The notes below the pieces were generated by a model. That model was not told the DNA's origin, ran no database searches, and was given only the letters and a program-made list of their open reading frames with translations. Source: Heterohyrax brucei (Eukaryota; Chordata; Mammalia; Hyracoidea; Procaviidae). Taken from it: DNA of 64,000 nucleotides. Shown here in pieces: positions 52,645 to 64,000 of the stretch (its first letter is position 1; every line of letters begins with the position of its first letter). The stretch spans positions 218,817,323 to 218,881,322 of the forward strand of contig CM053140.1 in NCBI GenBank assembly GCA_028571685.1, in the 5' to 3' direction. The position numbers and the translations under genes were made by a program.

Positions 52645-55050
52645 CCATTTATAATAGCCCCCCCCCAAAATAAAATACTTAGGAGTAAGTCTAACCAGGG
52701 ATGTAAAAAACGTATACAAAGAAAACTACAAAACATGACAGCAGGAAACTCAAAGAGAGCTACATAAATGGAAACACATACCATGTCCATGGACAGCCAG
52801 ACTCAACTTTGTGAAAATGACAGGTCTACCCAAAGTAGTTTACAAATACAGTGCAATCTTGATCCAGATATCAGCAACATTCTTTAAAGAGATAGAAAAA
52901 CTTAACATTAACTTAATATGGAAAGGGGGGAAAAAAGCCCTAGATAGTAAAATACTATTGAATAAAGTAGGAGAACTTGCGCTACCTGACCTCAGAACCT
53001 GCTGTATGGCTACAGTAGTCAAGATAGCCTGGTACTGGTACAGTGACCTATTTTGACTAGTGGATCAGAATTAAGAACCCAGATGTAAGTCCATATACTT
53101 GTGGTCAGTTGGTCTTTAACAAGGCCCCAAAACCCGTCAAATGGGGTAAAGGTGCTGGCAAAACTGGATGTCTATCTGCATAAGAATGAAATACTATCCA
53201 TACCTCACACCATATACAAAAACTAATTCAAAATGGGTCAAACACCTAACTATAAAGCCAAAAACTGTAAAGTTCATAGAAGAAGAAAAATAGAATCAAT
53301 GAAGAAACCCAGATACACGGCATTAACAGGATACAAACCATAATCAATAATACACAGACTCCAGAAGATAAACTAGATAATTGGAATCTTCTAAAAATTA
53401 AACACTTAATGCTCATCAGATTTCATTGAAAGAGTAAAAGGAGAACCTGCAGACTGGGAAAATAATTTTGGCTATTATAAACCAAAGACCTAAACTCTAA
53501 AATCTGTGAGAAAACCCACCATTTCTATAACAAAAAGACAAACCAGTTAAAAAATGGACAGTGGAAATGAACAGACACTTCACCAAAGAAGATATTCAAG
53601 CAGCCATGAGGCACATGAAGAAATGCTCACAATCACTGGTCACTGGAGATGTGCAAGTTAGAATCACAATGAGTTACCGTCTCACCCCTGGCATTACTGG
53701 CACAAGTCACAAAACCAGGAAGTAACAAATGTTGGAGAGGCTGTGGCCAGATGGGAACTCATTCTGTGTACTACTGGTGGGAATGCAAAATGAAACAACA
53801 GTTTTCTAAGACAGTGCATGACTTCCTTGGAAAGTTAGAGATAGAAATACCATAGGATCTAGCCGTTCTACCCCTAGGAATACATTCTAGAGAAATAAAG
53901 AGTTGTTGCACGAATAGCCATTCACACTCATGTTCACTGCAGTGTTCATAATAGCAAAAACATGAAAATAACCTAGTGCCCATCAGCTGATGAATGACTA
54001 AGCTGGTACCTACAATGGAGCATTATGTAGCAATAAGGAGCAATGGTTAATCTGAAGCTTTGTGTGACATGCAGGACACTGGAGGGCAGTATGCTGAGTA
54101 AAGTAAATCACAGAAGGACAAATATTCTATGAGGTCACTACTGTAAAAACTCATGAAAAGGTTTATGCATAAAAAGAAATAATCTGTGATGGTTAGGAGA
54201 GAGGGGAGTGATGGGGAGGGAAAAACCGTAAATAGGTTAAGTGCTGAGTTTGGTGAAGGCTAAGACAGTACACAATACTGGGGAAACTAGTACATTTTGT
54301 ACAACACAAGCCCATGGAAGCTCCATATACCTGTCCAAACTTCCTGAGGGACCAAATTGTTGGGCTAGGAGCTGTGAGGACCATGGTCTAGCTCATTTGG
54401 CAGTTTATAAAGAAAATGCTCTACGTTCTACTTTGGTGAGTAGCATCTGGAATTTTAAAAGTCTCTGAGCAGCCATCTAGGATACTCCGCTGGTCTTAAG
54501 CCTTTGGGAGCAAGGAAGGAGGAGGAACACTAAAGATACAAGGGAAAGATTAGTCCAGACCATTAATGGACTGCATCTACCACAGCCTCCATACTGAGTC
54601 CAGTATAACTGGATGATACCTGAGTAGTGCCTGCTGCCTATTCTTAACAGGGATCACAACAAAAGGTCCTGGATGGAGCTGGAGACAAATGCAGAACAAA
54701 ATTCTAAGCCTGAAAGACCAGACTTGATGATGTGACAGATACTGGAGAAACCCTGAGAGTATGTGGTACCCTTCCAGCTCAGTAATGAATGAATTCCTGA
54801 GGTGTCACCTTCAGCCAAAGATTGGACAGGCCTGTAAAACAGACTAAAGGGTCACAGCAGCCCAGGGAAAGGACTGGAAGGCAGGAAGGGACAGGAAAGC
54901 TGGTAATAGGGAACCCAAGGCTGAGGAGAGTGTTGACATGTTGAGATGTTTTTAGCCATGTCATACAAAAGTATGTGTACCAACCGTTTAATGAGAAATT
55001 ACTTTGTTGTATAAACCTTCATCTAAAGTACAATTTAAAAAATATATTAA
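52645..55050 (+). mobile_element. L1 3' half (ORF2 C-terminal part and 3' UTR), older type
   Basis: The ORF2 pieces include MKMTGLPKVVYKYSAILIQI and ALPDLRTCCMATVVKIAWYW at 52811-53056. A C-terminal region to about 54000, a ~1-kb 3' UTR and an A-rich end (aaaaaatatattaaaaaaat) follow. A run of nine C sits at the 5' border. Confidence 0.85.
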
Positions 55051-56595
<1,545 letters not shown>

Positions 56596-56596
56596 G

Positions 56597-56750
56597 CAAA
56601 ATCCAAACCTGTTACCATCAAGTCAGTTCTGACTCATAGTGACATGTAGGAGCAGACCTGCCCCATGAGGTTTCCAGGGAACACCTGGTGGATTGAAATC
56701 GCCACCCTTCTGGCTAGTAGGCATAGCACTTAACAGCTGTGCCATTCTGT
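56597..56750 (-). mobile_element. tRNA-derived SINE
   Basis: It runs from 'aaatccaaacctgttaccatc' to '..cttaacagctgtgccattc'. Confidence 0.85.
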
Positions 56751-57471
56751 AGCTTATGTAACTTGTGGTCAGCAACTTGGGAAAGAAGTCCCAAATCTCA
56801 TTTGAGGTCCGGAAGCAACAGCTGTGTTTGAGCTCTGAGTAAAAGATTGAGGAGCTGCTTTCACTTTGTCATCACAGTACCAAATCCAGTTTCAAAGGAG
56901 GGCAACTCAGATCTGCTGCACCATTTTTTCATAACTTTATTGAGATAATTCACACGTGACACCATTCACCCATTTAAAGTGTACAATTCAGTGTTTTTTT
57001 TAGTATATTTACAGAGTTCTGCAGCCCCCACCATAATCTTAGAACATTTTCATCACTTTCAAAAGAGACCGTATGCCCGCTAGGAATCATTTCCCATTTT
57101 CCCTTCCCCCAAGCCCTGGCAGCCACTAATCTGCTTTTTATTTCTAAACACTTAATAAAAAACACTTTACATAAATACAGTGTATGGTGTTTTGTAACTG
57201 GCTTCTTTCACTTAGCATAATGTTTTCAGGGTTGGTTCATATTGTGGCGTGTATCAGTGCTTCATTCCTTATTACCAAATAATAGCCTGTTACATGCGTA
57301 TACCAGATTTTGTTCGCTTGCTCATTGAGTGACATTTGGATTGTTTCTACTTTTTGGCTACTAGTGATTATGTCTCTGTAAAATTTGTGTATAAGTTTTT
57401 GGTTGACATACATTTTTATTTCTTGGGCATATACCTAGATGAGGAATTGCCGGGTCATATATTAACGATTG

Positions 57472-57626
57472 GGAGGTCTTGCTGCGTCCTGGTTAAGAGC
57501 TAAGGCTGCTAGCCAAAAGGTCGGCAGTTCAAATCTCCCAGGCACTCCTTAGAACCTGTGGGGCAGTTGTACCCTGTCCTGTACGGTTACTGAGTCAGAA
57601 TCAACTAGATGGTAGTGGAGTTTTTT
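57472..57626 (+). mobile_element. tRNA-derived SINE
   Basis: '..gctgctagccaaaaggtcgg' and '..gagtcagaatcaactagatgg' match the SINE. Confidence 0.85.
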
Positions 57627-57637
57627 ATAGTTAACTC

Positions 57638-57800
57638 TTGGAAAATCTCGTGACATAGTAGTTAAGAGCTAAAGCTGCTAACAAAAAGCTTAGTAGGTCA
57701 GATCCACCACATGCTCCCGGGAAATCCTGTGAGGCAGTTCTGCTATGTCCTAGAGGGTTGATATGAGTCAGAATTGACTTGATGGCAGCATGCTTGGTTC
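57638..57800 (+). mobile_element. tRNA-derived SINE, adjacent to the previous copy
   Basis: '..gctgctaacaaaaagc' and '..gagtcagaattgacttgatgg' match the SINE. It lies 12 bp after another SINE in the same orientation. Confidence 0.83.
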
Positions 57801-57951
57801 TTGTAGTAACTCTGTGTTTAAAATTTTGGTGACCTGAATGTTAACACTATTTTACATTCCTGTCAACAGTGTATGAGAGTTACAATTTCTCCACATTGTC
57901 ACCAACAGCTGTTGTATCTTATTTTTTTAATTTAGCGGTTCTGCTGGGTGT

Positions 57952-58160
57952 CAGAGGAGCCCCGGTGGTGCAGTGGTTAGTGAAGTGCTCAGTTCTTAAC
58001 CAGAATGTTGGCAGTTTAAACCCAGCAGTGCCTCCACAGAAGATAGATGTGACAGTCTGCTTCGTGTAAATGTTTACAGCCTTGGAAGTCCTTTGGGGCA
58101 GCTCTGCTCTGGACTGTAGGGTCACTATGAGTGGAATCCATTAGATGGAAATGTCTTGGA
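57952..58160 (+). mobile_element. tRNA-derived SINE, longer subtype, with 8-bp target duplication
   Basis: The head is 'agaggagccccggtggtgcag' and it has the extra 'gatgtgacagtctgcttc' segment. CTGGGTGT lies at 57944-57951 and 58161-58168, and the L1 is continuous across it. Confidence 0.88.
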
Positions 58161-58737
58161 CTGGGTGTGAAGTGACACTGTGGTTTGTCGTTTTGATTTA
58201 CATATTTGTAGGTTGTGTTCTGACTTTCTTGGTGATCTGATTTACAGCACATGTTTGTAATTTGGAGGAAATCAAAGTATTCTGTTTTTCTTTTGTCTCT
58301 TCTGCTTTTGGTGCCATAGCTAAGAATGCATTGCCTAACCCAAGGCTGTGAAGATTTATTCTGTTTTCTCTGAAGGGTTTTATAATCTCAGCTCTTACAT
58401 TTTAGATCTGTCATCCATTTGAGTAATTTTTGTGTATGGTCCAGCATCACTCTTACTTGCATGTGGATACCAGCACCATTTGTTGAAAAGACTGCCTTCC
58501 CGATTGAATTGTTTTGGCACTTTTGTTGATGGTACTTATTTTGTAGATGCCTTTTGGATGGTATTATAAAACTGAAATCCATGCCTGTTTTGCCTGGATG
58601 TTAAAAGATTTTAAATGTATTTTGAAGGAATAAGAATTTGGCAGAATTTTGGGATCCTGGAAACTGACAGTGTAACTTTTCCTGTGAAAGCTGTAGCCTA
58701 AGAACTATGTATAACCAGCTGCTGTTTTACTTCATAG

Positions 58738-58850
58738 GGACATCCAGCGGGCTCATCGAGTGGTGGCTGAACTTCAGGCTGGAATGTGCTTTATTAACAA
58801 CTATAATGTCAGCCCAGTGGAGTTGCCATTTGGTGGATACAAGAAGTCAG
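58738..58850 (+). CDS. ALDH9A1: ALDH9A1 exon 10 (residues 426-464)
   Basis: The acceptor is acttcatag and the donor is gtgaga. The exon is 113 bp, starting with the last base of Arg426 and ending with the first base of Gly464. It reads [20 protein letters not shown], then [17 protein letters not shown]. The [12 protein letters not shown] block is the ALDH C-terminal signature that packs against the active site and the oligomerisation strand. Residue 442 is Met, where I remember Thr in human. Confidence 0.96.
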
Positions 58851-60686
<1,836 letters not shown>

Positions 60687-61415
60687 ATGGCTGTGGGAAA
60701 TCCATCCATGTCGCCGTGTGTGGAATGAAAAATCAGCTCTATCAACATGGGCAGTACAACTGAATACCATTCTCAATCCATAGTTTTGTCATTCAGGAAA
60801 GAAAGTGGTTCATTATTACTCTCTCTCAACTACATCCCTAATTGAAAATGTGTATAAGTGATTTTTAGAACATAATTAAGAAAGTTGTGATTTTCCTGAA
60901 AGCAAGTTTCTGTAAAATCATTAAGAGCCTGCAACACTGGAAAAGAGGGAGAACAAGGATTGTCCTTCCCAGGATCTAACTACCAACAGTATTGATTCTG
61001 TAGCTTATTTTAAAAGCAATCATTGTAAGTTCCTGGTGGAATCAGTAGAGATGACTGGTACTCACTGAGAAAGCGAGTAGTAGGCATAAAGAGGTGACTG
61101 GATAGTTGCAGCTTGTAGCCTGTGTAAATGTTAACTTGCTATAAGCTCTTTGTTTGCATTTAGTGCAGGCTAGAGGAAGCGGGCCTCCGGTCCCTAAACT
61201 ACAGCTTGCTCTCTCACTATTACAGTTACTGTTTAAATATACAGATTGTGTGTATGCTGAAGTAATAACCTGCAATTAGAGTAAATCAAACTGTTAATCC
61301 TTTTAGTTTTATGTTGCAGTCAGTAGGTTAAACAGACTGATTTGCTGTCTCTGTTGACTTGGCGTAGGTAGTAAGTAAATGGGAATATGAGGAATAAATA
61401 ACTGGTGTTTTAAAA
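60687..61415 (+). other. ALDH9A1: ALDH9A1 3' untranslated region
   Basis: About 0.73 kb of repeat-free, AT-rich sequence runs from the TGA to the best poly(A) signal. LINE-derived sequence starts soon after (about 61430), which fits a transcript end just before it. The end point is inferred from the hexamer and the repeat border; a longer UTR cannot be excluded. Confidence 0.7.
61393..61398 (+). promoter_or_regulatory. ALDH9A1: Poly(A) signal AATAAA of ALDH9A1
   Basis: This is a canonical AATAAA about 0.7 kb after the stop, followed within 15-30 bases by a T/GT-rich stretch (actggtgttttaaaaacata). It is the best cleavage signal I found before the downstream LINE fragment. Confidence 0.65.
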
Positions 61416-61429
61416 ACATATTTTACCAT

Positions 61430-61965
61430 GCTTTAAGTGACAGTTTACAATTCAGTTTGTCACACAAAAACTTACACATTGCTGTATAACTGTAGTTGCT
61501 CTCCTCATACTGTGACAGCACTTTCCTCCTGTTGTATTTCCCATGTCCATTCAGCCAGCTCCTGCCCCCCTCTTCCTTCTCATTTCACCCCTGGACAAGA
61601 GTTACCCATTTAGTCTCATGTATCTACTTAAGCCAAGAAACACACTCTTTGCTGATACACTTTGTCTTATAGTTGAATCCAGTCATTGTGTGAAGAGTTG
61701 GCTTCAGGAATGCTTTCAGTTCTGTGCTAACAGAGAGTCTGTGACCCATGTTTTCTGGGGACCTTCTAGTCTATAAGGCTGTCACTTCTGATGTTTTTAA
61801 TGGAGTCCACATTTTGCACCCCATTTTTCTCCTCCTATGTCGGGAACTCTTGTGTTCTGTCAGGGCAGTCCTTGGAGGTAGCCAGACACTGCCTAGTTCT
61901 TCTGGTCTAATGCTAATGTAGTTTCTGGATTATGTGGTTCTATCTGTCTCTTGAATGCTTGCATC
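61430..61965 (-). mobile_element. LINE 3' UTR fragment, antisense
   Basis: '..agtttacaattcagtttg..', '..cctggacaagagttacccat..' and '..tctgtcagggcagtccttgg' match the UTR type at 4400-4980. No coding part is present. Confidence 0.65.
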
Positions 61966-62160
61966 TTAAGAAGTATAGTGGTGGGATAGAGGACAGGGCT
62001 AAAATGAAGAGTAAGGCAGAGGGACTACCCTTCTTAGTGGCAAGGATAGAAGGGAAGGTTTCAGTTGTTCTGATGAGCTTAACTTACAGCCTGTGGAAGT
62101 GGTTAGGCCCCCTGGCCTTCCCCAGCACTGATCCTCGGTACCAGTACTTTAGCTCTGAGG

Positions 62161-62226
62161 TCATTGTGAGTTTCCAGACCGTTACAGTGCTGTCTCATCC
62201 TGACGCCTTCTCTTCTTTTAGGGCAC
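62161..62226 (+). repeat. Diverged duplicate of the exon-11 splice acceptor region, downstream of the gene
   Basis: This stretch (cattgtgagtttccag.., gttacagtg.., tgacgccttctcttctttt ag) aligns with 60531-60592, the polypyrimidine tract and acceptor of the last ALDH9A1 exon, at roughly 80% by eye. The copy breaks off at the exon start, where an L1 3' end follows. It may mark an old tandem duplication whose exon was lost. Confidence 0.6.
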
Positions 62227-62560
62227 TAGATTTTATTTATTTTGATTTGTAATTTATTTATTTATTGTGAGTGAGTGAAAGTGTACAATCCGGTTTAAAT
62301 TTGCACGCCCGCCTGTGTGCAGCTCCTACCGCTCTCCTTGCCTGGTGACAGCACACTCCGCCTTTCTGTTCTATACAAGTCATAACCCCTTAACAATCCC
62401 CTGTCCCCTCTTCTCCACCCTCTCCACTCCCCTCTAGTAAGAGGCCGGTTGGGTGACATCGTATAGATACATAGAACTATAAAGTGTACACACAGTATGG
62501 TCACTCTGTGTCACCAAGTCCAGTCCATTCCTGTCCGACGAGTTGACCTCAGTAATGAAG
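62226..62560 (-). mobile_element. L1 3' UTR fragment, antisense
   Basis: The A/T-rich tail is followed by 'gtgagtgagtgaaagtgtac..' and '..ctctagtaagaggccgg', the same UTR as at 8940-9120. Confidence 0.85.
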
Positions 62561-62859
62561 ATTTTTTTATAAAAGCTAATGAAGTCTGAGGTAAGGGATG
62601 ATTGTTGTTAGGGCCTATGTGTGATTATGCATTTCATAAGGTTTTAGCCTGTAAAAAAATTGTTTCTCATGGCATTTCTTGGCATTTATTTAGACAGGAC
62701 TCACAGTGAGCCAGGCCAACAGAATTCCCTCTGCCTGTGTCTTGAGTGGTCCGTGTGAGACTTCAGCAGAAAGCCCAGGAGAAGACAGGTTTCTGGGAGT
62801 CCTTCTAAAGAGCAAGCAGGGAAAGGGAACCAGCACTGGAGCACTCACTTTGTCTCCTG

Positions 62860-63030
62860 CTACGTACCCTCTCATTTAGAGCATAGTTAGCCAAAGGAAG
62901 GGGTCTGTATTCCTGTGTTTCAGATGAAGAAGCAAGAAGTGCAGATTTCGAGAAATTTGAGTCTTCAAGTCAGTAAGTTGAGCAGGATTCAAACCTAGGG
63001 GTGCGGGACTCCACAGCCTGTTCTTTTTCC
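62860..63030 (+). repeat. MIR element
   Basis: '..gtgtttcagatgaagaagc' followed by '..gtcagtaagttgagcagg', '..attcaaacctaggg' and '..gactccacagcctgttc' follows the MIR core order. This is an ancient mammalian SINE. Confidence 0.7.
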
Positions 63031-63620
63031 TGCCTTTCCTTGTTCTGGACCGTAAACCAGCAGGGCCAGTGTGTTCCAAGTTGTTGTTAGCCATTGTGTT
63101 TCACAAACTTATCAGAGAACCTTTGTGTTTGTTAATGAAGCATCTTGTGAGAGTAGTGATACCTCAAACACACTTTGGAAAACACTGACTTAACTAAAAG
63201 GCCAGGCCTCCCTCTGATGTGTAAGAAGTTGTACCACTTAGCTAAACTTTCCTGGGGATCTTTTTTCCTACTATTGAGAATTAAGAAACAAGAAGTACCC
63301 TTCTCCCTTCCTACCCCATGTAGCATTACTGCAAGTGTACTACTGTTGACTCTGGGGTGCATGTTTCCTAGGATTCTTTTAAATCTCTTGAGGACTGTTG
63401 GCGCCGTATATAAACCAGGAGTTGGACTTCTGCAGCTGAGGAAAAAGGATAAACCTGGCTTCAGAAATAGGATGCTAACTAAAACACCCCGTGTCCTGGT
63501 GCTTCCTTGTTTCCACTTACTGATTTAAGAATCCAACTCATGTCATTTCATGTGTATTTCAAGAGGTCTTTGATAGATTCCTACATCAGGGTACTGAAAG
63601 GTTTTTTTTTTGTTTTTTTG
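63031..63620. other. Downstream intergenic sequence
   Basis: A 117-codon open frame at 63175-63528 has no recognised similarity or splice context. No exon of a neighbouring gene could be identified. Confidence 0.4.
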
Positions 63621-63630
63621 TTTTTTTCCA

Positions 63631-63797
63631 TTAAGCCTGGTGGCTAGTGGTTAAGAGATATAGCTGCTGTCGACAAAAGCATCAGCAGTTTGAATCCACC
63701 AGGTGCTCTTTGGAAACTCTATGGGGCAGGTCTGCTCTGTCCTGTTGAGTTGTTATGAATCAGAATTGACTTGAGAGCAATGGGTTTGGTTTTTTAT
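63631..63797 (+). mobile_element. tRNA-derived SINE
   Basis: The head is 'ttaagcctggtggctagtgg' and the end is '..gcaatgggtttggtttttta'. A T-rich run (63602-63628) precedes it. Confidence 0.87.
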
Positions 63798-64000
63798 TAT
63801 GTTGAAGCAAGAAAGAATAATCAGTGCAGTCTCATTTTGTCTCACTCCTTTGCAAGAGCTATTAGTCCTGATCTCAGACTTGGATTTTTAGTCACTCCAT
63901 ACAGAAACAGTCCCTAATGTGGACAGACCTTGCAGTAAAAAAAAGGCATGCCACTGATGCCTGCCTTTCACCTCTGCTGCTGCTGTCTTACCACAGAAGA

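Larger units (their letters stand above)
56930..58600 (-). mobile_element. Old mammalian L1 3' region, antisense, hit by three SINEs
   Basis: '..aacatttaaagtgtacaattc'-type text starts the element. It resumes at 57800 ('..ctgtcaacagtgtatgagag') and at 58169 ('..gaagtgacactgtgg'), and ends with '..tgtgtatggtccagcatcac'. The order is that of L1M ORF2/3' UTR. Confidence 0.78.

Noticed and set aside
52656..52666. Run of C bases (and another at about 35551-35560) as possible G-quadruplex on the minus strand
   Set aside because: They are single homopolymer runs at L1 fragments without the four-tract pattern.
61966..64000. Exons of a neighbouring gene (MGST3 is the tail-to-tail neighbour in human)
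   Set aside because: No open segment with splice borders and recognisable protein was found on the minus strand.

Overview
This is a window of mammalian nuclear DNA that carries the 3' three quarters of one protein-coding gene on the + strand, ALDH9A1 (4-trimethylaminobutyraldehyde dehydrogenase). The gene sits in a sea of transposable elements. The repeats suggest a paenungulate, most likely an elephant. At least fourteen copies of a tRNA-derived SINE are present, with the typical gtcgagtcg.. / GGTTT-rich tail and the 'accaccagg..' head. Alongside them are BovB-like RTE LINE fragments, lineage-type L1s with a long distinctive 3' UTR, and MaLR-type LTRs. The species call is inference from remembered repeat types, not from a search.

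Layout. 1-28.7 kb is intron upstream of the first exon seen, presumed to be intron 2, and is almost entirely repeats. It holds L1 fragments on both strands, an intact-looking RPL23A retrocopy (3665-4135, minus), and a block of minus-strand L1s from 4.4 to 24.7 kb. That block includes a near full-length L1 (about 8.9-16.5 kb) followed by three more L1 segments that all keep their 5' ends. Solo LTRs interrupt this L1 block at 7215-7714, 13905-14419 and 22624-23078, each with a perfect 5-bp target duplication. 28.7-60.7 kb holds nine coding exons of ALDH9A1. They splice in perfect phase into 409 codons plus stop, which fits residues 86-494 of the known 494-residue form. The introns contain MaLR and ERV-L remnants, RTE and L1 fragments, SINEs, a ~420-bp inverted repeat, and a partial copy of exon 6. 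60.7-61.4 kb is the 3' UTR with an AATAAA signal. 61.4-64 kb is downstream DNA with LINE 3' ends, a MIR, a SINE and a partial copy of the acceptor of the last exon.

The enzyme's key residues are all visible: oxyanion Asn157, Lys180, the NAD-binding GSVPTG loop, Glu254, Cys288 and Glu391. No operon, CRISPR array, prokaryotic gene or new multi-gene system is present. The most interesting points are the in-frame exon-6 copy that keeps its splice donor, a set of tiny SINE-tail insertions (one a foldback) with 6-bp target duplications, the large intronic inverted repeat, and the Gln-to-Glu change two residues before the catalytic cysteine.
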